This document shows, one piece after another, positions 9,047 through 17,657 of a DNA stretch of 64,000 nucleotides. Source of the stretch: Burkholderia sp. BCC0506 (lineage in GTDB: Bacteria; Pseudomonadota; Gammaproteobacteria; Burkholderiales; Burkholderiaceae). The notes below the pieces were generated by a model. That model worked only from the letters and a program-made list of their open reading frames with translations. It had not been told where the DNA came from and searched no databases. Location of the stretch: assembly GCF_902833145.1 (NCBI RefSeq), contig NZ_CADFEN010000006.1, positions 1-64,000 on the forward strand, given 5' to 3'. The position numbers and the translations under genes were made by a program. Within the stretch, counting starts at the first letter, position 1; the number at the start of each line of letters is the position of its first letter.

Positions 9047-9889
9047 ATGGAACCGATTTCAATCACCCCCGCGACGACACTGTCGCCCGAGGATCGGGAC
9101 GCGCTGCGGCGCGCGAAGCAGGTGCTCGAAAGCCCGTCGCTGACGATGAAGCTGACGGGCGTGCTCGGCGCGCCGGTCGAGAAAATGATCGCTCGCCTGC
9201 CGGACTTCGCGACCGGCAAGATCAACGATGCGACGCAGCTCGCGCTGCGCAAGTGCCTGAACATCGCGCTGCGCACGCTCGGCAAGCCGCCGGCGCCGGA
9301 CGCCGAACCGGAGAAGCCGAGCAACCTGCTGCACAAGCTCGCGGTCGCGACGACCGGCGCGGCGGGCGGCGCGTTCGGTTTTCTTGCGCTGCCGGTCGAG
9401 CTGCCGGTGACGACCACGCTGATCTTCCGCTCGGTGTGCGACATCGCGCGCAGCGAGGGCGAGGACCTGACGTCGGTCGATACGCAGTTGCAGTGCCTGG
9501 CCGTGCTCGGCATGGGCGGCAACCCGGACAAGCGGGAAGAGGACGCCGATCTCGGCTATTTCGTGCTGCGCGGCGCGCTCGCGCAGGCGATCTCGAAGGC
9601 GTCGTCGGACATCACGGCCAAGGGCATCGCCGCGCACAGCTCGGCGGCCGTGTTCAAGCTCGTGCAGACGGTGGCCTCACGCTTCTCGGTGCAGGTGACC
9701 GAGCAGATGGCCGCGAAGTCGATCCCGGCGATCGGCGCCGTGCTCGGCGCGACCGTCAACACGCTGTTCATCGATCACTTCCAGCAGATGGCGCACGGTC
9801 ACTTCACCGTGCGCCGGCTCGAACGCAAGTACGGCTCGGTGGCCGTCAAGGCGGCGTATCAGGCGATCGACGCCTCGCCCGCGCGCTGA
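9047..9889 (+). CDS. EcsC family protein
   Basis: 280 aa. The match to the EcsC protein family is from pattern: an alpha-helical N-terminal region (PEDRDALRRAKQVLESPSLTMKLTGVLG), a glycine-rich hydrophobic stretch (TTGAAGGAFGFLALPVELPVTTTLIFRSVCDIAR, likely membrane-associated), and a C-terminal GAVLGATVNTLFIDHFQQMAHGHFTVRRLERKYG typical of the family. Function in proteobacteria is unknown. AAGGAGAAAG precedes the ATG. The last 31 bases overlap the end of the convergent esterase gene. Confidence 0.8.
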   Translation: MEPISITPATTLSPEDRDALRRAKQVLESPSLTMKLTGVLGAPVEKMIARLPDFATGKINDATQLALRKCLNIALRTLGKPPAPDAEPEKPSNLLHKLAVATTGAAGGAFGFLALPVELPVTTTLIFRSVCDIARSEGEDLTSVDTQLQCLAVLGMGGNPDKREEDADLGYFVLRGALAQAISKASSDITAKGIAAHSSAAVFKLVQTVASRFSVQVTEQMAAKSIPAIGAVLGATVNTLFIDHFQQMAHGHFTVRRLERKYGSVAVKAAYQAIDASPAR

Positions 9890-10821
9890 ACCGCACGCTC
9901 GACCGCGACGCGGCGCAGGAACGCGGCCGCGCGGTCGAGCGCGTCGCGCGCTTCCGGCACCATCGGCGCGTACAGCTGCCACACGTGCGGCATGTCGGGC
10001 CACACCTCGAGCTCCACCTGAACACCGGCCGCCTTCGCCTTGTCCGCGACGCGGCGCGAATCGTCGAGCAATACCTCGGTGCCGCCGACCTGGATGTGCA
10101 GCGGCGGCAGGCCCGTGAAATCCGCGTAGAACGGCGATGCGTACGGATGCGTCGCCGGCGTGTCGCCGAGATACAGCTTCGCCGCCTTCGGCAACGCCGC
10201 GGCCGCGAACATCGGGTCGAGGCCGTCGTTGCTGCGCATCGTGCCGCCGGTGCCGGCCAGGTCCGTCCACGGCGAGAACAGGATCGCGCCGGCCGGCAGC
10301 GGCTCGCCGCGATCGCGCAGCGCGACGAGCGTCGCGAGCGCGAGGCCGCCGCCCGCGGAATCGCCGCCGAACACGATCGACTCGGGCGGCGTGCCGAGCG
10401 CCAGCAGTTGCCGATAGGCGGCGAGCGCATCGTCGAGCGCGGCCGGAAAGCGGCTTTCGGGCGCGAGCCGGTAGTCGAGCGAGAACGCGCGGACGCCCGC
10501 GCGCTTCGTCAGCCCGAACACCAGCGGCCGGTGCGTCCTCGTCGAGCAGAAGTAGTATCCGCCGCCGTGGAAATACAGCAGCGTGCGGCCGGGCGCGCGC
10601 CCCGCGCCCGCGTCGGTACGTTCGAGCCATTCGCCGCGCAGCGGCGCGTCGCCGGCGCCGTAGCACTGCCGCAGCCGGTAGCCCGACGGCGGACGGCGCG
10701 GCACGATCATCCGCAGGTCGGTAAAGCGCCGGGCCCGCGCGGGGTCGAGCACCTCGCGCGTGGTTTCGGGACGAAACTGCCAGCGCAGCAGCCAGCAGGC
10801 GAACTTGCTTTGCCAACTCAT
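9859..10821 (-). CDS. alpha/beta hydrolase, hormone-sensitive lipase (HSL) type esterase
   Basis: 320 aa. Carries the HSL hallmarks: the oxyanion-hole motif YFHGGGY near residue 90, the nucleophile elbow GGDSAGG near residue 160, the acid in the DDSRR region, and the histidine in MPHVW near residue 285. These small-chain carboxylesterases hydrolyse acyl esters in the cytoplasm. Start ATG 10821 preferred because GGAG lies eight bases upstream; a GTG at 10830 overlaps that site. Its 3' end overlaps the convergent EcsC gene by 31 bases. Confidence 0.88.
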   Translation of the reverse strand: MSWQSKFACWLLRWQFRPETTREVLDPARARRFTDLRMIVPRRPPSGYRLRQCYGAGDAPLRGEWLERTDAGAGRAPGRTLLYFHGGGYYFCSTRTHRPLVFGLTKRAGVRAFSLDYRLAPESRFPAALDDALAAYRQLLALGTPPESIVFGGDSAGGGLALATLVALRDRGEPLPAGAILFSPWTDLAGTGGTMRSNDGLDPMFAAAALPKAAKLYLGDTPATHPYASPFYADFTGLPPLHIQVGGTEVLLDDSRRVADKAKAAGVQVELEVWPDMPHVWQLYAPMVPEARDALDRAAAFLRRVAVERAVQRAGEASIA

Positions 10822-10910
10822 CGGACGCACTCCGTCATCGCAGTGTGACGATGGTACGTGCGAACGCTCGCGCGTCGCTCGACAGGTGCCTCTACATCAA
10901 ACGCCGGCGC

Positions 10911-11345
10911 TCAGTTCGCCGGCATCACCTGGCCGCGGATCTCGCCGGACGGGTGTTCCTTCGTATGGATGTTGAAGTACCACTTGCCGCCCATCAGCTC
11001 GGTGACCTGCTCGTCGGTGAGCGCCTTCGAACCCTTGATCGGGCTCGCCAGCTCGTCCTTCGGAATCGGCACCTGCACGCCGGCGTTCTGGCCGACCGGC
11101 GCGGGCCCGTGGAAATGCGCGGCGGTGGCCGGCCCCGTGAGGTGTTCGTAAGTGACCGTCCACTGCAGCGTGCGGGTGGCCGTGTCGTAGGTCGCAGTAA
11201 CGGCGCCCGAGCCCTTGGTCGCCGTCGGCGGCACTTCGCTCGACGGCTGCAGATTGGCGGACAGGCGCACCGTTTCCGCAGCGGCGCTGCCGGCGGCCAA
11301 CACGCCCGCGAACAATGCGACCTGGAGCAAACGCAGCTTCAGCAT
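10911..11345 (-). CDS. secreted CHRD domain protein
   Basis: 144 aa. Signal peptide MLKLRLLQVALFAGVLAAGSAAAE predicted with cleavage after AAA. The mature part is one CHRD (chordin-like) domain: LQPSSEVPPT at the start, TAAHFHGPAPVGQNAGV in the middle, and WYFNIHTKEHPSGEIRGQV at the end, all family-typical. The domain is an immunoglobulin-like fold of unknown role in bacteria, usually exported. Start ATG 11345 follows AAGGAG. The gene is monocistronic, with a long gap upstream. Confidence 0.85.
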   Translation of the reverse strand: MLKLRLLQVALFAGVLAAGSAAAETVRLSANLQPSSEVPPTATKGSGAVTATYDTATRTLQWTVTYEHLTGPATAAHFHGPAPVGQNAGVQVPIPKDELASPIKGSKALTDEQVTELMGGKWYFNIHTKEHPSGEIRGQVMPAN

Positions 11346-11824
11346 GGATTCTCCTTGCACGACGTGGTACGCCGCCCAGGGCGGCGGCGTCACACAGGAT
11401 GGTAGTCGATTGCCGGCCGGTCCGGCAGACTGCCGAAACCTGGAAGAGACCTTTGCAACACCGCCCCTGAATCCGTGCGAGGCCTTTCGCTACACTTCGT
11501 TTCACAGTTGCTTGTTTCCTTCGTCCGAAGGAGTCTGCGAGTATTCACGCGGCCACCCGGCCGCGTTTTTTTTGCGTGTCTCGAACGGCAGGCGGCATGC
11601 CGCACGTGCATTTCGCCTTTCCGCCCTGCCCGTTGCCAAGCAGGACGAAGCGTTTTTATCCGCTCGAGTCGCGATCGACGCGCGTGCCGGCGGCGGCCGG
11701 GACCCAACCGCATCCCGTGCCTGCTGTCCCGATACGTGGAATACGTTATTGCGCGAACCCCGGTCGACACGTGTTTTCCCGCGCAGGAAAATGATCGCGT
11801 GTTGTCGTGACTGGAAAGTGAACC
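11346..11824. other. 479-base intergenic region with an orphan terminator
   Basis: Between the CHRD gene (minus) and the outer-membrane protein gene (plus). It holds no convincing coding frame. It contains a TACACT -10-like hexamer at 11491, a CCTTC-GTCC-GAAGG hairpin near 11519-11532 and a strong intrinsic terminator at 11548. The remainder (11574-11824) shows no recognisable feature apart from serving as leader for the barrel gene. Confidence 0.6.
11548..11573 (+). terminator. orphan intrinsic terminator (possible sRNA 3' end)
   Basis: CGCGGCC-ACCC-GGCCGCG followed by eight T residues: a textbook Rho-independent terminator on the plus strand. No plus-strand coding gene ends upstream of it; the nearest gene upstream is on the opposite strand. 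That leaves a small non-coding transcript beginning after the TACACT hexamer at 11491 as the simplest source. Confidence 0.85.
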
Positions 11825-12844
11825 GTGCCGGCCCGTCCCCCGATGCCCTGCCCGACCCACCCCGTCCGTGTCCGCCCGCTGCTGGCGGGTCTTTGCTCCG
11901 TCGCCGCCCTCTACGGCGCGCCCGCCGACGCGCAGGAGTTCTCGCTGTTCGCCGGCCCGCTGTGGGGCGGCGGCCAACGCACGTATTCGTGGGCGTTCGA
12001 TTACCAGGAAGGCTTGAGCGCGCATACCGCGCTCGGCTTCACGTGGTACAACGAAGGGCACATGCCGAATCACCATCGCGATGGCCAGGCCGTGCAGTTC
12101 TGGGGCCGCGTGCCGCTCGAGAACCGCCGCCTGGTGCTGTCGGCCGGCGCGGGCCCGTATCGCTACTTCGACACGGTGCCGGCCGCCGAAGGCCGCGGTT
12201 ACTCGAATACGCACGGCTGGGGCGTGCTGATGAGCGTGCGGGCCGCGTATTACACGTCGCACCGCTGGATCGCGCAGCTTCAGGTCAACCGCGCGCAAGT
12301 GTTCAGCGGGCCCGACACGACGTCGGTGATGTTCGGCGTCGGCTACCAGCTCGATGCGCCCGACACGCCGGGCCCGCGCGACACCGCGCTGCCGCGCACG
12401 CGCCGGGTCACGCACAACGAAGTCACCGCGATGCTCGGCGAGACGATTCTCAACAGCCGCTCGTCGCCATCGACGCTCGGCGGCAGCGTCGAATACCGGC
12501 GCGGCCTCACGCGTTCGATCGACTGGACCGCGACGTGGATGTACGAAGGGGCGAAGCAGGCGGTCCGCCGCAACGGGATCGCCTCCGAGCTGTGGCTCAC
12601 GCGCGCGTTCCTGGACGACAAGGTCACGCTGTCGGCCGGTGCCGGTGCGTATTTCACCGTGAACCAGCGCAACCGCGAAGGCCAGCCGGGCCCGGGCGAC
12701 GGCCGGGTCTCCGGCATCGTGTCGATCTCGGCCAGCTACCGGATCTCCGAGCGCTGGCTCACGCGCATCACGTGGAACCGCGTGGTCACGCGCTACGATC
12801 GCGACACCGACGTGATCCAGGCGGGCCTCGGCTACCGGTTCTGA
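11825..12844 (+). CDS. putative outer-membrane beta-barrel protein, function unknown
   Basis: 339 aa from a GTG (GGAAAG upstream); an ATG at 11843 is an alternative. Signal peptide with cleavage after PADA. The mature chain alternates polar and aromatic/hydrophobic residues throughout (AFDYQEGLSAHTALGFTWY, LVLSAGAGPYRYFDTV, VSISASYRISERWLTRITW) and ends in phenylalanine (AGLGYRF), the BAM recognition signature of beta-barrels. About 12-14 strands are likely. I do not recognise a named family. No partner gene is adjacent; the class II aldolase gene converges on it 31 bases downstream. Confidence 0.7.
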   Translation: MPARPPMPCPTHPVRVRPLLAGLCSVAALYGAPADAQEFSLFAGPLWGGGQRTYSWAFDYQEGLSAHTALGFTWYNEGHMPNHHRDGQAVQFWGRVPLENRRLVLSAGAGPYRYFDTVPAAEGRGYSNTHGWGVLMSVRAAYYTSHRWIAQLQVNRAQVFSGPDTTSVMFGVGYQLDAPDTPGPRDTALPRTRRVTHNEVTAMLGETILNSRSSPSTLGGSVEYRRGLTRSIDWTATWMYEGAKQAVRRNGIASELWLTRAFLDDKVTLSAGAGAYFTVNQRNREGQPGPGDGRVSGIVSISASYRISERWLTRITWNRVVTRYDRDTDVIQAGLGYRF

Positions 12845-12875
12845 CCGGACGCACTGATCGGGCGCACCGCCCGCG

Positions 12876-13649
12876 TCACGCGCGATAGCCCGGATCGATC
12901 CGGTCGACGATGCGCTGCAGCGCGTCGAACGCATCCTGTCCCGCGCCATGCTTCGGATCGAAGTTCAGCGAATCGCGCACGCACCCTTCGAGCACGGACG
13001 GCGCGATCGGCAGCGCAGCGCCGATCGCATGCGTCGCGACCTGCACCTCGCACGCGCGGTTGAGCAGCCACATCAGCGAGAACGTCTGCGCGAGCGTCGC
13101 GCCGATCGTCACGGGCCCGTGGTTGCGCAGCAGCAGCACGGGCCGCCCGCCCGCGCTCTCGACGATGCGCCGGCCTTCCTCGAGATGCACGGTGATGCCT
13201 TCGAAGTCGTGATACGCGACTTTCCCGTACAACTGCGCCGAATAGAAATTCGAGAACGACAGCCCGTCGCGCGAACAGCATACGGCCATCGTCGGCGTCG
13301 TGTGCACGTGCATCACGCAGTGCGCGTCGGGCAGCGCCGCATGGATCGCGCTGTGGAACGTGAAGCCGGCCGGATTGATCGGCCAGTCGGAATGGCCGAT
13401 CACGTTGCCGTCGATGTCGATCTTCACGAGGTTCGACGCGCATACCTCGCGGTAATGGAGCCCGAACGGGTTGATCAGGAAATGTCCGTCCTCGCCCGGC
13501 ACGCGCAGCGAGATATGGTTGTAGATCAGCTCGGTCCAGCCGAGGGTGTCGAAGATGCGGTACGCGGCCGCGAGCTGCACGCGCGCCTGCCATTCGGCTT
13601 CGGAGAAGCGCGCGGGACGCGTGAACGGCTGGTTCGGTACACGTTGCAT
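12876..13649 (-). CDS. class II aldolase/adducin family protein
   Basis: 257 aa from ATG 13649, which has CGGAG upstream; in-frame codons further upstream lack a site. Class II aldolase fold with zinc ligands in HVHTT (about residue 115) and a third histidine in LRNHGPVTIG (about 185), plus the acidic residue in the DFEGI segment. In Burkholderia such proteins are often linked to sugar or aromatic-acid metabolism, but nothing here defines a substrate. Adducin-like members of this size are commonly annotated only to family level. Confidence 0.85.
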   Translation of the reverse strand: MQRVPNQPFTRPARFSEAEWQARVQLAAAYRIFDTLGWTELIYNHISLRVPGEDGHFLINPFGLHYREVCASNLVKIDIDGNVIGHSDWPINPAGFTFHSAIHAALPDAHCVMHVHTTPTMAVCCSRDGLSFSNFYSAQLYGKVAYHDFEGITVHLEEGRRIVESAGGRPVLLLRNHGPVTIGATLAQTFSLMWLLNRACEVQVATHAIGAALPIAPSVLEGCVRDSLNFDPKHGAGQDAFDALQRIVDRIDPGYRA

Positions 13650-13895
13650 GGGGAACTCCGGTTGCGGGGGCGCGGCCCCGGGGCGAGTGACGGTGCGCAT
13701 CGTCCATCGTCTGCCGGCGCCGCCTGCGATGCTTGTCGCACCTCCGCGGCGGCGAGTCGTTCGCGCGCCGTTCCGGCCCGCGTTGTGCGAGCGGCCCGCC
13801 TGCGCCCTTCACGATACGCATATCGTTGCGCACACAACCATATCACCTTTCCCCGCGCACCGGTATCGCGGGTTTTGCCGGAGCCGATCCTGCCC

Positions 13896-15518
13896 TTACA
13901 ACTGGTCGTCGACCGGCAGCAGCATGAAGATGCCGGTCATCACGTTGCGCATCAGCCCCGCATGCGGGTCGACGTGATAGGTGGCGGGCTGGCCGCCGTC
14001 GGTACCCGTCCATTCGAGCGCGGGCGGGCTGCCGTCGGCCCGCTTCGCGAGCGTGACGCGGTAGCTTTCGTCCGGCTGCGTCACGCGCGCGAAGATCGCC
14101 GCGGCCTGCTGCGCGAGCACCGGGCTGTGGATCACGAGCGCGAGCTCGGTATTCAGGTGCGCGGAACGCGGGTCGAGATTCAGCGACCCGATCACGAGGA
14201 TTTGCCGGTCGATCACGTACGCCTTCGCATGCAGGCTCGCGCGCGAGCGCGAACCGAACAGCCGCGCGGGCTGCTGGTCCGGCTGCGACTTGAATTCGTA
14301 CAGCTCGACGCCGCGCTGCAGCAACGGCACGCGGTACGGCGCATAGCCGGCCTGCACCGCGACCGCGTCGGTGGCTGCGAGCGAATTCGTCAGGATCGCG
14401 ACGCGTACGCCGCGCGCGGTCGTGTCGCCGAGGATCTTCACGCCGGCGTCGTGCGGCACGAAGTACGGCGAAAACGCGAGGAATTCCTTCTGCGCGCCGC
14501 GCGTCAGCTCGGCCAGGCGCCGCATCGGCGGGCTCACGTACGTGTCGGTCGGCCGCGCGACCTTGTCCGGCGCATCGACCTTGAATTCGGCCGGCGCCCA
14601 CACGAGTTCGAGTTCGTCGCGCGCGATCTGCCGGGCGAGCGGCGTCGCGTTCAGCGGCTTCGCGTTGTACGGATCGGCGTTCTTGCGCCAGTGCTCGCGC
14701 AGTTCGTCGCGCATCGCGTCGAGATCCTTCGGATCGAACGTCTGATGATTGAGCACGCGCAGCGGATAGCTGCTCGCGCTCGCCCAGTAATCGTCGAAGC
14801 TCTTCGAGATGTCGTTCGTCACGGGGCCGGCCGCCAGCACGTCGAGATCGCGGAACTGCAGCGTCGGGCTCGCGCTGAAGTATTCGTCGCCGAGATTGCG
14901 GCCGCCGACGATCGCGAGCTGGTTGTCCGCGATCATCGCCTTGTTGTGCATCCGGCGCGTGAAGCTGTCGATCCGCGTGAAGAAGTTGGCCGTACGCTCC
15001 ATCATGCCGCGCTGCGCTGCGCCGAACGGGTTGAACACGCGGATCTCGATGTTCGCGTGCGTGTTGAGCGCGGCCATCACGCGGTCGATATCGCGGAAGT
15101 TGAGGTCGTCGACCAGCATCCGCACGCGTACGCCGCGATCGGCCGCGTACAGCGCCGCGGCGAGCAGCAGCTTGCCGGTCGTGTCCTCGGTCGCGATGTA
15201 GTACTGCATGTCGAGCGTCTTCGTCGCCGCTCGCGCGAGCGCGATGCGCATCTGCAACGCGGTGGCGCCGTCGGCCAGCAGCCGGAAGCCCGACTGCCCC
15301 GGATGCGCGGCTTCCGGCGCGGCCAGCGCATCGCGCAGCGGTGTCGCGGTATCGGGCGGCAACGCGTGGGAGACGGGACGATCGAGCGAGGTGGCGGGCG
15401 GATGCGTTGCGCACGCGGCGAGTGGCAGCAGCACGCAGACGACGAGCGCGCGGGCCTGGCGGCATGCGGCGCGCCACGCAGGCGCGGCCGGCGCGCGCCG
15501 GATCTGGGACGTGAGCAC
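13896..15518 (-). CDS. phospholipase D-like lipoprotein (cardiolipin synthase C type)
   Basis: 540 aa from GTG 15518, picked because GAGGAAG precedes it; a GTG at 15551 would add 11 residues. A hydrophobic N-terminal segment ends in LPLAACAT, a lipobox. Two HKD motifs follow: HNKAMIADNQLAIVGGRN and HAKAYVIDRQILVIGSLN, each with the GG/GS-N tail of the PLD superfamily. The size and domain order resemble ClsC/YmdC-type enzymes, which transfer phosphatidyl groups to form cardiolipin. Catalytic type is confident; the exact lipid reaction is inferred. No ymdB-like partner is next to it. Confidence 0.85.
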   Translation of the reverse strand: MLTSQIRRAPAAPAWRAACRQARALVVCVLLPLAACATHPPATSLDRPVSHALPPDTATPLRDALAAPEAAHPGQSGFRLLADGATALQMRIALARAATKTLDMQYYIATEDTTGKLLLAAALYAADRGVRVRMLVDDLNFRDIDRVMAALNTHANIEIRVFNPFGAAQRGMMERTANFFTRIDSFTRRMHNKAMIADNQLAIVGGRNLGDEYFSASPTLQFRDLDVLAAGPVTNDISKSFDDYWASASSYPLRVLNHQTFDPKDLDAMRDELREHWRKNADPYNAKPLNATPLARQIARDELELVWAPAEFKVDAPDKVARPTDTYVSPPMRRLAELTRGAQKEFLAFSPYFVPHDAGVKILGDTTARGVRVAILTNSLAATDAVAVQAGYAPYRVPLLQRGVELYEFKSQPDQQPARLFGSRSRASLHAKAYVIDRQILVIGSLNLDPRSAHLNTELALVIHSPVLAQQAAAIFARVTQPDESYRVTLAKRADGSPPALEWTGTDGGQPATYHVDPHAGLMRNVMTGIFMLLPVDDQL

Positions 15519-15859
15519 GGAAGCTTCCTCGACAGTCGGATCAATGGGCACGTCATCGCCGCGGCGCGCGGCTGACAGGCGGTTGCGGTCGATTCTAGTG
15601 GGCGCCCGACGAACCGGTCAATTGGGCGGGCCGCGCATGCCGCGCCGGTGCCCCCACCCATCTCACGGTGTGCGCGAGCGCGATCGCGTCGTGCAGCGTC
15701 GCGGCTTCGACGGCCGCATCGTCGTTCGCGTGCGCGGTTTCGAGCGCGCACGCGGCGGCAGGCACGCCGAAAAAAACAAAACCCCACGCCCGAACGAGCG
15801 TGGGGTTTTCATGTCGCTTGCCGATCGCCGGCGCTGACGGCCGGCGATTCGTCGCGCGA
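15519..15859. other. 341-base intergenic region
   Basis: Lies between the loiP-like gene and the PLD gene, both on the minus strand. Apart from the terminator at 15765-15809 it holds only the upstream region of the PLD gene; no coding frame or other motif is convincing. Confidence 0.5.
15765..15809 (-). terminator. terminator after the M48 lipoprotein gene
   Basis: A 12-bp stem AAAACCCCACGC / GCGTGGGGTTTT (15778-15789 with 15798-15809) and an eight-base loop. On the minus strand it is followed by GTTTTTTTC, so it ends the M48 peptidase transcript. Confidence 0.9.
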
Positions 15860-16621
15860 TCAGCTGCCCTTCGCGATGCGATCCTCGATGTGCTGCGCAC
15901 GGCTCGCCGAAGAGGGGTGCGAGCTCATCATCGAGCTCTGGCCGCCGTCGAGCTTCGCGAGCTTCTGGAAGCCGGTGACGAGGCCCTTCTGGCTCATCCC
16001 CTTCTGCTTCATCAGGTCGAACGAGTAGTCGTCGGCCGCGCTTTCCTGCGACTGCGAGAACTGCGCGTTGATGAACTTCTCGGTGATGTCGCCGAGTTGC
16101 GAGCTCGTCAGCGCCGCCACGCCCGGCGAAGCCGCGCCGGCCGCGGTACGGGCCGCGCTCACCGCATAGGCCGTCTGCATCGCCTTCTTCGAGTGGCCGA
16201 GTGCGACGTGGCCCATTTCATGGCCGATCACGCCGCGCAACTCGTCGTCGTTCATCATGTCCATCAGGCCGCTGTACACGCGCACGCAGCCGTTGCCCAT
16301 CGCCCACGCGTTGACGTCCTTGGTCATGTAGACCTTGTAGTTGATCTTCTGGCCGTTCAGCGTCATGTCGCCGAAGCCCTTCATCACCTTCGTCAGGCGC
16401 TTCGCGTAGGCGCTGTTCGCCGGCGCGATCTTCGATTCGGCGTCGCTCGACTTGCACGATTCGTTCGACAGCGCGGCGATGTCGCTGTCCGACAGCGTCG
16501 CCGCCTTGTACAGGTTGGTCCCCGCCGAAGCCAGGCTGTTCGCGTCGAGGCTCTGTACCCCGCCGCACGCGCTCAACAGGAACGCCACGCCACACGCCGC
16601 CACCGCTTTCTTCAGTTGCAT
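15860..16621 (-). CDS. M48 family metallopeptidase lipoprotein (LoiP/YggG-like)
   Basis: 253 aa. Lipoprotein signal MQLKKAVAACGVAFLLSACGG, so lipid-anchored in the periplasm. The zinc-protease motif HEMGH occurs near residue 130, with the third ligand glutamate in SQESAADDYSFDLM about 55 residues later, as in M48 peptidases. The length and absence of transmembrane segments match LoiP/YggG or the small BepA-like proteases that help outer-membrane protein quality control. Start ATG 16621 has GAGGGA upstream. Followed by a strong terminator. Confidence 0.88.
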   Translation of the reverse strand: MQLKKAVAACGVAFLLSACGGVQSLDANSLASAGTNLYKAATLSDSDIAALSNESCKSSDAESKIAPANSAYAKRLTKVMKGFGDMTLNGQKINYKVYMTKDVNAWAMGNGCVRVYSGLMDMMNDDELRGVIGHEMGHVALGHSKKAMQTAYAVSAARTAAGAASPGVAALTSSQLGDITEKFINAQFSQSQESAADDYSFDLMKQKGMSQKGLVTGFQKLAKLDGGQSSMMSSHPSSASRAQHIEDRIAKGS

Positions 16622-16964
16622 CCCGGAATCCCTCGATAGTTGTATTTGGGAGCGGCGATTTTGCATAATCCGGCAGAAAATTACCAGATGTTTACATCGG
16701 ATGACACATTCATTACTCAGCGGATTGACGTGAACGCGATGATCCGGCACCGCATTGACGACGAAAAGCGCGTCAATCGCCCGCCGGCGGGCGTCAAACA
16801 CGAACGCAGCCATCCGGAACCGTCGCGGACGATGCAGCGGATCGCGTGCCGCTGTCCGGCCGCGCCGTGGCGAGGCTTGACGCATCGGCTGCCGGCGCGT
16901 TTCATATCGGCGCCCGCCGACGCACGCATCCTCGATGCACAGGCTTACCTCCAGGAACCCGGTC
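16622..16964. other. 343-base divergent intergenic region
   Basis: Separates the M48 lipoprotein gene (minus) from the small secreted protein gene (plus). The first ~110 bases are distinctly AT-rich (TTTTGCATAATCC, TTACCAGATGTTTACATC) and probably hold the M48 promoter. The rest is GC-rich without a recognisable site or gene. Confidence 0.4.
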
Positions 16965-17264
16965 GTGAACGTTCGTCAGTTCATCGGCGCCGCGCTCGTT
17001 CTGACGCTGCTCGGCCCGCTCGCCCACGCGGACATGTCGGAAATGAAGCAGGACATCAAGCGCGATTCGAAGAATGCCGCGCACGAGACCGGCGACGCGG
17101 CACGCCGCTTCGGCCACGCGAGCGCGAGCGCCGCGAAGGCGGTCGGGCACGGTGTCGCCCATGCATCGCGCGAAGGCTGGGAAGCCACCCGGCGCACGAC
17201 GCAGCGGATCTTCCACAAGCACGACTCGGCCAAGTCGACCGGGAAGCGCGAAAGGAACGACTGA
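16965..17264 (+). CDS. small secreted or periplasmic protein, unknown function
   Basis: 99 aa from GTG 16965, which has AGGAA seven bases upstream; an in-frame ATG at 16935 has no site. Signal peptide MNVRQFIGAALVLTLLGPLAHA predicted. The mature part is short, highly charged and helical (DMSEMKQDIKRDSKNAAHETGDAARR, then alanine/histidine-rich repeats), a composition seen in small periplasmic stress or histone-like tails. No domain is recognised. It ends 80 bases before the convergent small membrane protein. Confidence 0.6.
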   Translation: MNVRQFIGAALVLTLLGPLAHADMSEMKQDIKRDSKNAAHETGDAARRFGHASASAAKAVGHGVAHASREGWEATRRTTQRIFHKHDSAKSTGKRERND

Positions 17265-17344
17265 TCGTGCGCCCCGCGCGCGTTGCCGACGGCATGCGCG
17301 CGGCGTGATCGCTCATCGATCGTTCACCGGTCGCGGCGTGGCCC

Positions 17345-17551
17345 TCAACGCGCACCGCGCATGCGGCGCAGCGACCTTGCCGGCCGACGCGCGAAGCACC
17401 TGCCGTACGCGACGAGCCAGCAGTCGCGATGATCGAAATTCCGCAGCAGCCGCGCGCGGCGCCGTTCGAGCAGGTAGAGCGAGATCGCCATCGTCAGCGC
17501 GACGGCCAGTGCCGAGCCGCCGATCACGAGTCCCATCCAGGTGTCGCCCAT
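17345..17551 (-). CDS. small single-pass membrane protein, unknown function
   Basis: 68 aa from ATG 17551, with GGAG seven bases upstream. One clear transmembrane helix (MGLVIGGSALAVALTMAISLYLL is the hydrophobic span) followed by an arginine-rich cytoplasmic tail with ERRRARLLRNF. The positive tail after the helix predicts N-out/C-in. Coding potential is supported by the ribosome binding site and hydrophobic pattern only; the C-terminal arginine-rich part could be read-through of GC-rich sequence, so treat as tentative. Confidence 0.45.
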   Translation of the reverse strand: MGDTWMGLVIGGSALAVALTMAISLYLLERRRARLLRNFDHRDCWLVAYGRCFARRPARSLRRMRGAR

Positions 17552-17657
17552 GCGTTCTCCGGAATGCGAGGCCGAAGCGGCGCGCCTGCCGCCGCTCCGG
17601 CACGGGATGGTGCGGAACGCGGCCCGCACGGGCGAACGCCGTGCGAGCCGCCGCGCG

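Noticed and set aside
15595-15900. Small minus-strand frame across the terminator region before the PLD gene
   Set aside because: It runs through a perfect terminator hairpin, lacks a ribosome binding site and overlaps the end of the M48 gene.
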